Shown: in pieces, positions 8,840 through 16,457 of the stretch
Layout: each line of letters begins with the position of its first letter
How positions within the stretch are numbered: the stretch's first letter is position 1
Assembly: GCA_943914475.1 (NCBI GenBank)
Contig: CALUCE010000013.1
Coordinates: forward strand, 1-60,623
Length of the DNA stretch: 60,623 nt
Reading direction: 5' to 3'
DNA from: an uncultured Anaerococcus sp.
GTDB taxonomy: Bacteria > Bacillota > Clostridia > Tissierellales > Peptoniphilaceae
Notes under the pieces: generated by a model
Database searches by the model: none
Seen by the model: only the letters and a program-made list of their open reading frames with translations
Told to the model about the DNA's origin: nothing
Made by a program: the position numbers and the translations under genes

Positions 8840-9340
8840 TTATTTACCAAGTTTGTATTTTCTCATCAAAGTATTGATTTGTTCAATATCTTCTTTTTTG
8901 ACTTGGGCTGCATGTCTTGACTCTTGACCCATTGATTTAACTAGGATTACGAAGTCTCCACGTTCTGGATCAAAGCCAAACTTCCTTACTTCCTTGTAGG
9001 TAAAGAAGCTTCCAGTCATCAAAAGACCATTCTCGGCAATGTAGAGTTTTTCGTTGGTTACAAAGAAAAATACCAAAGCCATAAGGATCATTACTGATCC
9101 TGTGATCTTATTATATTGGATGTTTTCTTTTAAGCCGTTATAAAGGTTAAAACCTCCTGTTGCTATTAGCATACCAAAAAGAATATATTCCATGGTTGAA
9201 ATTCTTTTGGCAAAGGCTGTTATCTTACCTTCTAATTTCTTTTTTTCTTTTTGTGATTTAAGTAGCCTGTAGCCCAAAAATCCTATCATTACTACATATA
9301 GGATTATTATAAATTTGTCTAATTTTGAGTTACTATTCAT
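8840..9340 (-). CDS. two-helix membrane protein of unknown function
   Basis: 166 residues. A short N-terminal hydrophobic helix (about 9-26), a basic KEKKK linker and a pair of hydrophobic segments (about 50-95) are followed by a soluble C-terminal domain of about 65 residues that reads like a small PH-like or DUF5673-type module (LYIAENGLLMTGSFFTYKEV). No catalytic motif is visible. Its start overlaps the end of ftsH by eight bases, so it is made with FtsH and could be a membrane partner or substrate. That is inference. Confidence 0.7.
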   Translation of the reverse strand: MNSNSKLDKFIIILYVVMIGFLGYRLLKSQKEKKKLEGKITAFAKRISTMEYILFGMLIATGGFNLYNGLKENIQYNKITGSVMILMALVFFFVTNEKLYIAENGLLMTGSFFTYKEVRKFGFDPERGDFVILVKSMGQESRHAAQVKKEDIEQINTLMRKYKLGK

Positions 9341-11162
9341 TCTTACCTTCCTTATATTCTTCTACTAGTCTATCAAATTCTTCTTCTCTTATTGTTTCTT
9401 TTTCCAAAAGTAACTTGCTTAACTTTTCAAGAAGCTCTCTATTAACGCTTAGGATATCCAAGGCCTTTTGGTAGGATGAATCAACTATGGTCCTGATTTC
9501 TTCTTCTATCTCATACTTTGTTTTTTCTGAAGCATCGTGGTGGGTTGACATATCTCTTCCCACAAATGGCATGCCGCCATCATCAGAAAATGAAACAGGT
9601 CCAAACTTCTCGCTCATACCATATGTTGTCACCATGTGTCTGGCAATCTTTGTTGCTCTTTCTATATCGTTTGAAGCTCCTGTTGAAATATCATCTAAAA
9701 CCAAGGCTTCTGCTGCTCTTCCTCCAAGCAGAGTTACTATCTCGTTTTGCATCTCTCCCTTGGTCATGAAGGATTTTTCTTCCTCTTGCCTAAAGGATGT
9801 AAAGCCTCCTGCTCCTCCCCTTGGGATGATAGTAATTAGATCTACTGGATCCATGCCTGCTATCATGGTTTGGGTTATAGCGTGGCCTGCCTCATGGTAG
9901 GCTGTAAGGATTCTTTCTTTTTCTGAAACAAGTCTTGATTTTTTCTCTGGTCCTGCTATTATTTTAAACTTAGCATTTTGGAAATCATGGCTGGTAATAA
10001 GACTTCTTTTGTCCCTAGCTGTTAGGATGGCTGCTTCATTGGCCAAGTTTTCCAAGTCTGCTGGAGTAAAGCCTGTTGTTTGGCTGGCTATTTCGGAAAG
10101 AGATACATCATCTGCCAAAGGCTTGTTTTTTGTGTGAATCTTTAGGATTTCTTTTCTTTCTCTGATATCAGGAATTCCTATATGGATGGTCCTGTCAAAT
10201 CTTCCTGGTCTAAGCAAAGCCTTGTCCAAGATATCTGGCCTATTGGTTGCAGCAATCATTATTATACCTTCATTGGTTGAAAATCCATCCATTTCTACCA
10301 AAAGTTGGTTTAAAGTTTGCTCTCTTTCATCATGGCCTCCGCCAAGTCCGGTTCCTCTTTGCCTACCCACTGCATCAATCTCATCTATAAAGATGATACA
10401 AGGTGAGTTTTTCTTGGCTTCTTCGAACATGGACCTAACTCTTGATGCCCCAACTCCGACGAACATTTCTACAAAGTCAGAACCTGATATGGAAAAGAAG
10501 GGTACTCCTGCTTCTCCGGCTATGGCACGTGAAATATAAGTTTTACCAGTTCCTGGAGGTCCTACCATAAGGACTCCCTTGGGAATCTTTGCTCCCAAAT
10601 CTCTAAACTTTTGTGGGTTTTTTAAGAAATCTACAAGCTCATAAAGTTCTTCTTTTTCTTCTTTTAAACCTGCTATATCATCAAAGGTAACCTTGTTTTT
10701 GTTGGCATCATTAAGGATGGCCCTTGATTTTGAAAAGTTACTGGCATCACTTCCCGCCTGGTTTCTTGACTGAAACATCTTAAAGAATAAAAATAACAAG
10801 AGTCCAGTCATAAGGATTTGGACTATGGATGTGATCTTTGAAAAGTCATCCCCAGGGCTATAATAGTATTCTAAATCGCCCTTTTCGACCCTATCCTTGA
10901 GGTGGTCTTTGTAAAAATCATTTTGAGCCTGGGTTGATATATAGGCCACATAGGTCTTATCATCCTTGGTCAAAATATTTAGTTTTTCATTTTTTAAGTC
11001 TATTCTTTTTGCACCGCCTTCTTCTATGATGTTTATGGCTTTGTTTATATCCACTTCATTTGGATCCATAACTCCAAAGACTCTGAAAAATATGGAAACC
11101 ATAATAAAAAACATCAGCAAAGATGGCAAGAAACTTCCAAATCTTCTTCTGTTATTATTCAT
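9333..11162 (-). CDS. ftsH: ATP-dependent zinc metalloprotease FtsH
   Basis: 609 residues. Two membrane helices (about 10-30 and 111-130) flank a small extracytoplasmic domain. The AAA module has Walker A GPPGTGKT (201-208) and Walker B FIDEIDAVG (258-266). The second region of homology includes TNRPDILDKALLRPGRFDR (307 onward). The zinc site HEAGH is at 423-427. FtsH degrades misassembled membrane proteins and short-lived regulators. It overlaps hpt by eight bases, as in the conserved tilS-hpt-ftsH cluster. Confidence 0.98.
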   Translation of the reverse strand: MNNNRRRFGSFLPSLLMFFIMVSIFFRVFGVMDPNEVDINKAINIIEEGGAKRIDLKNEKLNILTKDDKTYVAYISTQAQNDFYKDHLKDRVEKGDLEYYYSPGDDFSKITSIVQILMTGLLLFLFFKMFQSRNQAGSDASNFSKSRAILNDANKNKVTFDDIAGLKEEKEELYELVDFLKNPQKFRDLGAKIPKGVLMVGPPGTGKTYISRAIAGEAGVPFFSISGSDFVEMFVGVGASRVRSMFEEAKKNSPCIIFIDEIDAVGRQRGTGLGGGHDEREQTLNQLLVEMDGFSTNEGIIMIAATNRPDILDKALLRPGRFDRTIHIGIPDIRERKEILKIHTKNKPLADDVSLSEIASQTTGFTPADLENLANEAAILTARDKRSLITSHDFQNAKFKIIAGPEKKSRLVSEKERILTAYHEAGHAITQTMIAGMDPVDLITIIPRGGAGGFTSFRQEEEKSFMTKGEMQNEIVTLLGGRAAEALVLDDISTGASNDIERATKIARHMVTTYGMSEKFGPVSFSDDGGMPFVGRDMSTHHDASEKTKYEIEEEIRTIVDSSYQKALDILSVNRELLEKLSKLLLEKETIREEEFDRLVEEYKEGKNE

Positions 11163-11706
11163 ATACTGATCTTTTTAAAACTCCTATATATGGCAAGCCC
11201 CTGTAAAGCTGAGCATAGTCTAGACCGTAGCCTACAACAAACTCATTTGGTATTTTAAAACCTGTCCAATCAGGAACTATTTCTGCAAGTCTTCTCTCTG
11301 GCTTATCAAGGAGAGTTACTATCTTAACATCCTTGGCTCCCCTGTTGATTAATGATTCTTTTAGGTATTTTAGTGTGCGGCCAGTATCTATTATATCTTC
11401 TACTATAAGAACTTCTTGACCTTGGATATCTGTATCAAGGTCTTTTATAATCTTAATATTTCCTGATGATTCAGTAGAATCGCCATAGGATGAAACATCC
11501 ATAAACTCAAGATTTATATCTATTTTTAGGTTCTTTGCCAAGTCTGACATAAACATTACTGATCCCTTTAGGATACCTACAAGGATAACTGTGGACTTGT
11601 CTTGGTAGTATTCGTTAAGTTGGTTGGCAAGTTTTTTTACTCTTTTTTGTAGACTTTCTTCATCGATCAAAACTTTGTCAATTACTTCTTCTAAATCTCT
11701 AATCAA
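11155..11706 (-). CDS. hpt: hypoxanthine phosphoribosyltransferase
   Basis: 183 residues. The PRPP-binding loop VLIVEDIIDTGRTLKYL and the flexible-loop region DVSSYGDSTESSGNI mark a type I purine phosphoribosyltransferase. It salvages hypoxanthine and guanine to IMP and GMP. It starts four bases inside the end of tilS (coupled translation) and overlaps ftsH, matching the widespread tilS-hpt-ftsH order. Confidence 0.97.
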   Translation of the reverse strand: MIRDLEEVIDKVLIDEESLQKRVKKLANQLNEYYQDKSTVILVGILKGSVMFMSDLAKNLKIDINLEFMDVSSYGDSTESSGNIKIIKDLDTDIQGQEVLIVEDIIDTGRTLKYLKESLINRGAKDVKIVTLLDKPERRLAEIVPDWTGFKIPNEFVVGYGLDYAQLYRGLPYIGVLKRSVYE

Positions 11707-13100
11707 ATTTCCTCCAATTCTATCATTAGTATTTTTCTTGTACCATCGTCTATTTTATAATCACTTGACCTCCTAAAAGGTGCAATCCAAATTATCTTAT
11801 CTTGGGATAAAATAAGAGGAATTGTATCTCTTTTATTCCTGTCAATTTTTTCATCAATAAAGAAATCTTTAAGCTTTTTGCTTCCACCAGACTCAAAAGC
11901 CCTAAACTTATCCCCAGGCTTTCTTGTCCTAACTTTTAATGGAAAAGTAAGCTTATCATAGTCAAAAAAGACTCTGTTTTTGGCCCTTAGACTCTTGTAG
12001 TCTTTGTTTTCTAAAAGTTTTGTCTTTATTCTAAAGGAAGTAAAATCTACTTGGTCATTTACATCTATGTAGACTTCTTTTGAATTTGAATTTCCCTTTT
12101 GGAAAAAATCTTCGGTGTAGAAATCATAAGTCCTATAATTTTTTTGGAAAATAATCTTATCTTTCTTTATTACTTTACCGGTTTCTTTGTCTACAAGACT
12201 GACAAAATCATAGGTATTTTCCCTGGAATAGTTTTTTAAAGATTTGTTTAAGATTTCTATAGATTTTCTTACAAGCCTATTTTTTAAGGGATTTGATAAA
12301 TTTTCAAAGCCTTCCTCGTCTAGGGATATATGGTCTTTGGATTTTTTCTTACAAATATTAAAAAAAGACTGATTTTCTATATTTTCTATTATAGAAACTT
12401 CATCTTTTGCAATAAGTGATAAATTTATTAATGAATCCTTAAAGCCAGGATTTATTTCTTCTATTTTAGGTATGATTTCTAGCCTAATCTTGTTTCTAGT
12501 ATAGTCTGTTTCTAGGTTAGTATGGTCTATATGGTAGGCAATATTTTCATTATCTAGGTAGGCTAGGATTTCATCTTTAGAAAAAGAAAGAATGGGCCTA
12601 ACTATGTCACCAGACTTATAATCCATGGCCCTTAGCCCATCTACTCCAGTCCCTCTTATTATTCTCATAAGGATGGTTTCTGCTTGGTCATCCTTGTTGT
12701 GGCCTACTGCAATTTTCCCTTGGGGGAATTTTTTCTTTACTCTTCTGAAAAGATTATACCTAAGTCTCCTCCCGGCATCCTCTGGTGAGATCTTTTCTTT
12801 TTTGGCAAAGTCATCCATAGACTTATGCTCTACAAAGTATGGATAATTTAAAGCCTTGGCAGTTTCTATCACAAGATTTTCATCATGGACAGCCTCTTTC
12901 CTATGAAGGTGGTTGAGGTGGACAAGGACTAGGTCAAAGTCAAATTCCTCCCTAAGCTCTGTTAGGGTATAGATCATAAACTGACTATCAGGTCCCCCAC
13001 TCGCACCTATAATAAGGCTATCCTTGGGACTAATAAGATTATTTTCTTTTATATCTTTTCTTAATCTATTTATTATTTCCGTCTTTGTATACATACTCAT
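11703..13100 (-). CDS. tilS: tRNA(Ile)-lysidine synthetase
   Basis: 465 residues. The N-terminal ATP-pyrophosphatase motif SGGPDS lies at residues 34-39, with HNKDDQAETILMRIIRGTG further on as the substrate and adenylation segment. A C-terminal TilS domain contains TRKPGDKFRAFESGG. The enzyme converts C34 of the CAU-anticodon isoleucine tRNA to lysidine, so that it reads AUA. The 5' end overlaps divIC by 35 bases. Confidence 0.96.
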   Translation of the reverse strand: MSMYTKTEIINRLRKDIKENNLISPKDSLIIGASGGPDSQFMIYTLTELREEFDFDLVLVHLNHLHRKEAVHDENLVIETAKALNYPYFVEHKSMDDFAKKEKISPEDAGRRLRYNLFRRVKKKFPQGKIAVGHNKDDQAETILMRIIRGTGVDGLRAMDYKSGDIVRPILSFSKDEILAYLDNENIAYHIDHTNLETDYTRNKIRLEIIPKIEEINPGFKDSLINLSLIAKDEVSIIENIENQSFFNICKKKSKDHISLDEEGFENLSNPLKNRLVRKSIEILNKSLKNYSRENTYDFVSLVDKETGKVIKKDKIIFQKNYRTYDFYTEDFFQKGNSNSKEVYIDVNDQVDFTSFRIKTKLLENKDYKSLRAKNRVFFDYDKLTFPLKVRTRKPGDKFRAFESGGSKKLKDFFIDEKIDRNKRDTIPLILSQDKIIWIAPFRRSSDYKIDDGTRKILMIELEEI

Positions 13101-13383
13101 CTTTTTTTACCATGCCAAGTCTTTCTCTAGCTAGTTTTTCCTTAAAGTCATCAGTGTTTCTCATCTCATAATCTGACTTAAGACCAGCTATATCAACTTT
13201 GACATTTTCTATTTCTGAGTTTTTGTCTTGAATTTGTTGGTTAAGATCGGCTATTTCAGCTTGGATAGCCGCATTCATTTTCTTAAAACCTAAAAAGGCT
13301 ACAGTAAGGACTATAATAATAGAAATAAGATATCTTCTATTGTGTTTTTTACGATTTTTTAAATATCTTTGATCCTTATTCAT
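13066..13383 (-). CDS. divIC: septum formation initiator (DivIC/FtsB family)
   Basis: About 105 residues from the ATG at 13383. This start overlaps the end of rqcP by eight bases (ATGAATAA); a longer reading from 13428 would lie mostly inside rqcP and is less likely. A basic N-terminus, one membrane helix (YLISIIIVLTVAFLGF) and a coiled coil (about 40-75) end in DFKEKLARERLGMVKKDE, typical of DivIC/FtsB. It works with FtsL and DivIB in the division complex. The rqcP-divIC-tilS order is conserved in Bacillota, here without yabP and yabQ. Confidence 0.9.
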   Translation of the reverse strand: MNKDQRYLKNRKKHNRRYLISIIIVLTVAFLGFKKMNAAIQAEIADLNQQIQDKNSEIENVKVDIAGLKSDYEMRNTDDFKEKLARERLGMVKKDEYVYKDGNNK

Positions 13384-13621
13384 TGATAACCTCGTACATC
13401 TGTTCGGCATTAGCTTTTTTGGCCCCATCTATAAGGTCCAAAACTTTTACCTTGAGCATACTTTTCCCAAAGATGACTTCTATCTCATCTCCAGAATTTA
13501 CTTCTGCTCCAGGCTTTGCTGGCTTGCCATTTAAAAGGACTCTTTCTTTCTCACAAGCTTCCTTGGCAAGTTGCCTTCTTTTTATAATTCTAGAATTTTT
13601 CAAAAATTTATCGATTCTCAT
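13376..13621 (-). CDS. rqcP: S4-domain RNA-binding protein RqcP (YabO)
   Basis: 81 residues, almost entirely one S4 domain (MRIDKFLKNSRIIKRRQLAKE, with LLNGKPAKPGAEVNSGDEI). RqcP works with RqcH at stalled 50S subunits, supporting C-terminal alanine tailing in ribosome quality control. It is the first gene of the block running to lysS. The gene follows an AGGTGAT site. A -10-like TATAAT (13638-13643) lies just upstream, which would give a very short leader. Confidence 0.92.
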   Translation of the reverse strand: MRIDKFLKNSRIIKRRQLAKEACEKERVLLNGKPAKPGAEVNSGDEIEVIFGKSMLKVKVLDLIDGAKKANAEQMYEVINE

Positions 13622-13747
13622 ATAATCACCTATTGATATTATAACAAAACTTTCTTTATATAGCTATTATTTTAGGGTGATGAGTATATAGCTTAAAAGT
13701 TTATCATAAAGCTTAAATTTGTGTCTATCTGCCTTATATTTTCTTAA

Positions 13748-13756
13748 TGGTATAAT
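13748..13756 (+). promoter_or_regulatory. extended -10 promoter for dinB
   Basis: TGGTATAAT is a full extended -10 element 18 bases before the dinB start. No good -35 hexamer is seen, as expected for extended -10 promoters. No clear LexA-type operator was found around it. Confidence 0.6.
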
Positions 13757-13774
13757 AAGAGTGGTGATAGTCTT

Positions 13775-14815
13775 ATGATTAATAATATTTTACATATAGA
13801 TTGTGACGCTTTTTATGCATCTTGTGAAGAGCTTAGAAGGCCGTCTTTAAAGGGTAAGCCCATGGCTGTGGGCGGACTTACTAACAAATCCATAATAACT
13901 ACTGCAAATTATGAGGCAAGAAAATATGGTATCCATTCTGCCATGCCCGTTTTTATAGCCAAGGAAAAATGTAGGGACCTTATACTTGTACCAGTTGATA
14001 GGAGATATTACAAGGAGAAATCTGACCAAGTTTTCTCCTTGGTTAGAAAACACGCCAAGGTCTTTGAGCAAGTTTCTATAGATGAGGCCTATATAGAAAT
14101 ATGGGCCAGGGATAATCCCTACAAGCTTGCCAAAGACCTTCAAGAAGAAGTACTAAGAAAAACTGGCATAGGTATTTCTATAGGCATATCCTATAACAAA
14201 TTTTTGGCAAAATTGGGATCTGATTGGAACAAGCCTAGGGGACTTAAGGAAATAAAAATAGAAGACCTGGGAGAAATTTTGCCCAATCTTCCTATAGAAA
14301 AGGTCCATGGCCTTGGCAGAAAAACCTGCCAAGATTTACATTCTTTTGGTATCTATAAGGTATCTGATCTTCTAAAACTTGATAGGGACTTTTTGGAAGA
14401 TAGGTTTGGAAAAAATGGCACCTATATCTACCAGGTAATAAGGGGAGTTGATAAGAGAAAGGTAGAGCCAAGGTCTAGGAGAAAATCCCTAGCCAGGGAG
14501 ACAACTTTTAGGGAAAATACCAAGGATAAAAAGATTTTATTTTCCTATTTGGATGATTTAGCAAGAGATTTGGAAGATGACTTGGCTGCCAAAAATCTCC
14601 AGGGAAAAACAGTCAATATCAAGATAAAATATGATGATTTTTCCACCCATACCAAAAGTCTCACCCTCCAAGAACCCATATACAGGGCCCAGGATATGGC
14701 CTTTGTAGCAAAAAATCTCTTTGATGAAATTTTTACGGGTCAAAGCCTGAGGCTTATTGGTATATCTATGTCTAAATTGTCAAAAAAAGATGCCAGCCAA
14801 CTTTCATTTATTTAG
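13775..14815 (+). CDS. dinB: DNA polymerase IV (Y family)
   Basis: 346 residues. The catalytic acidic residues lie in HIDCDAFYASCEE (Asp9) and SIDEAYIE (Asp103, Glu104). A helix-hairpin-helix (EKVHGLGRKTCQDL) and the little-finger domain follow. The C-terminus (DASQLSFI) carries a QLSFI-like motif that could bind the sliding clamp. It carries out translesion synthesis. It is transcribed alone, facing recA, and shares a bidirectional terminator with it. Confidence 0.96.
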   Translation: MINNILHIDCDAFYASCEELRRPSLKGKPMAVGGLTNKSIITTANYEARKYGIHSAMPVFIAKEKCRDLILVPVDRRYYKEKSDQVFSLVRKHAKVFEQVSIDEAYIEIWARDNPYKLAKDLQEEVLRKTGIGISIGISYNKFLAKLGSDWNKPRGLKEIKIEDLGEILPNLPIEKVHGLGRKTCQDLHSFGIYKVSDLLKLDRDFLEDRFGKNGTYIYQVIRGVDKRKVEPRSRRKSLARETTFRENTKDKKILFSYLDDLARDLEDDLAAKNLQGKTVNIKIKYDDFSTHTKSLTLQEPIYRAQDMAFVAKNLFDEIFTGQSLRLIGISMSKLSKKDASQLSFI

Positions 14816-14822
14816 GCATTTT

Positions 14823-14852
14823 AAAAGGAAGACCGTTTTTGGCCTTCCTTTT
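14823..14852. terminator. bidirectional terminator between dinB and recA
   Basis: A nine-base stem AAAAGGAAG/CTTCCTTTT, extended by two inner C-G pairs around a T-rich loop, lies in the 39 bases between the converging genes. It ends in T on both strands. Confidence 0.85.
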
Positions 14853-14854
14853 TT

Positions 14855-15901
14855 CTATAGGTCAAGGGTTTCTTGCCTATCTTCTGAGTTTTCTTCGCTT
14901 TCTTCTTTATCTGTTTTTGGCTTTAGGGTTTCTCTTATTTTTGCTTCTATCTCATTCATTATATCTTCGTTTTCTTCTAGATATTTTTTAACATTTTCCC
15001 TACCTTGACCAAGTTTTTCGTCCTTGTATGAGAACCAAGAACCTGCCTTGTCGACTATATCCATATCGACTGCTGTATCAAGGATTACTCCTGATTTTGA
15101 AATACCTGTTCCATACATGATATCAAATTCTACAACCTTAAATGGTGGGGCAACCTTGTTTTTAACTACCTTTACCCTGGTTCTGTTACCTACCATTTGG
15201 TCCTTATCTTGGATAGTTTTTATTCTTCTAATATCAAGTCTAACTGAAGAGTAGAATTTAAGGGCCCTACCACCTGTTGTGGTCTCAGGGTTACCAAACA
15301 TAACTCCAATTTTTTCTCTAAGTTGGTTGATAAAGATTACTGTACAGTTGGATTTGGAAATAATACCTGTAAGTCTTCTTAGGGCCTGACTCATAAGTCT
15401 AGCTTGAAGACCCATATGGCTATCTCCCATTTCACCTTCTATTTCTGCTCTTGGTACTAGGGCTGCAACAGAGTCTATTACCACTAGGTCTATGGCATTT
15501 GACCTAACCAAAGATTCTGCTATATCAAGAGCTTGCTCTCCTGTGTCTGGTTGGGATAGGATAAGTTCATCTATGTTTACACCCAATCTCTTGGCATACT
15601 CGGCATCCAGTGCGTGTTCTGCGTCAATAAAGGCACAGGTATTACCAAGCTTTTGGTCTTCGGCTATACAGTGGAGAGTTAGGGTTGTTTTACCTGAAGA
15701 TTCAGGTCCAAATATTTCTATTACTCTGCCCCTTGGTAAGCCTCCTACTCCAAGTGCCAAATCAAGATTTATAGCACCTGTTGGTATCACAGATACGTCA
15801 ACCTTTGGTGCCTCTCCCATCTTCATTACTGCACCCTTGCCGTATTTCTTCTCTATATTTTTAAAAGCCTGGTCTAAGGCCTTTTGCTTGTCTTTATCCA
15901 T
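14855..15901 (-). CDS. recA: recombinase RecA
   Basis: 348 residues. Walker A GPESSGKT lies at 65-72; other family landmarks are FIDAEHALD, the Walker B region VVIDSVAAL, the L1 region MGLQARLMSQALR and FINQLREKIGVMFGNPETTTGG. The acidic C-terminal tail (KTDKEESEENSED) is normal. RecA forms the filament for recombination and SOS induction. It lies only 24 bases after pgsA and shows no LexA box of its own in that gap, so it is probably read through from the ftsK-pgsA transcript. Confidence 0.98.
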   Translation of the reverse strand: MDKDKQKALDQAFKNIEKKYGKGAVMKMGEAPKVDVSVIPTGAINLDLALGVGGLPRGRVIEIFGPESSGKTTLTLHCIAEDQKLGNTCAFIDAEHALDAEYAKRLGVNIDELILSQPDTGEQALDIAESLVRSNAIDLVVIDSVAALVPRAEIEGEMGDSHMGLQARLMSQALRRLTGIISKSNCTVIFINQLREKIGVMFGNPETTTGGRALKFYSSVRLDIRRIKTIQDKDQMVGNRTRVKVVKNKVAPPFKVVEFDIMYGTGISKSGVILDTAVDMDIVDKAGSWFSYKDEKLGQGRENVKKYLEENEDIMNEIEAKIRETLKPKTDKEESEENSEDRQETLDL

Positions 15902-15925
15902 TATTACCTCTCTTTATGTCTTAAC

Positions 15926-16456
15926 TTATATATTGTCTAGGTCTAGTACTTCCTTGTTTTTTGCTAGATAATCCCAGCCTGAATAAACTGTCAATATTAC
16001 AGCTATATAGAAGATTACCATACCTACCTTATTAAAGCCAGTGTTGTTTATTAGTAAAAATACTATAGCAAAGCATTGGCTTAGGGTTTTGAGTTTTCCA
16101 CCCTTGCTTGCTGCTATGGTTATGTTTCTAGCTTGGGCTATAGTTCTAAATCCTGTGATGATTAATTCTCTTGCTATAATAACTATTACTGCCCAACCAG
16201 GTATTACTTGGGCTTCTGTTAGGATAATGAAAGCTGCCATGGTTAGAACTTTGTCTACGAGTGGATCTGCAAACTTACCAAAGGTAGTTACAAGGTTTCT
16301 GCTTCTTGCCAAGTGTCCATCCACCGCATCAGTCAAGGCTGCTATGGCAAAAACAATGGCTGCTATATTGTATTCTGTTCCATATATATAATATAAAACT
16401 ACGAAAACTGGTACCAAAATCATTCTTACTGTTGTTACTTTGTTAGCTATATTCAT
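15926..16456 (-). CDS. pgsA: CDP-diacylglycerol--glycerol-3-phosphate 3-phosphatidyltransferase
   Basis: 176 residues from the ATG at 16456, which has a GAGGGAG site and directly follows the ftsK stop; a TTG at 16471 is a poorer choice. The CDP-alcohol phosphotransferase signature is split over DAVDGHLARSRN and FGKFADPLVDK, with the D-G-x2-A-R-x8-G-x3-D-x3-D spacing. Four or more membrane helices are visible. It makes phosphatidylglycerophosphate, the precursor of phosphatidylglycerol. The pgsA-recA order is common in Bacillota. Confidence 0.95.
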   Translation of the reverse strand: MNIANKVTTVRMILVPVFVVLYYIYGTEYNIAAIVFAIAALTDAVDGHLARSRNLVTTFGKFADPLVDKVLTMAAFIILTEAQVIPGWAVIVIIARELIITGFRTIAQARNITIAASKGGKLKTLSQCFAIVFLLINNTGFNKVGMVIFYIAVILTVYSGWDYLAKNKEVLDLDNI

Positions 16457-16457
16457 A

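Noticed and set aside
9487..9900. 137-residue plus-strand frame opposite ftsH, and similar long frames opposite recA (15492-15971) and pnp (19155-19628)
   Set aside because: They mirror the codon pattern of well-identified genes and lack start signals.
13640..13775. LexA box controlling dinB or recA
   Set aside because: No sequence close to a Gram-positive SOS box was found upstream of dinB, and recA has only a 24-base gap before it.
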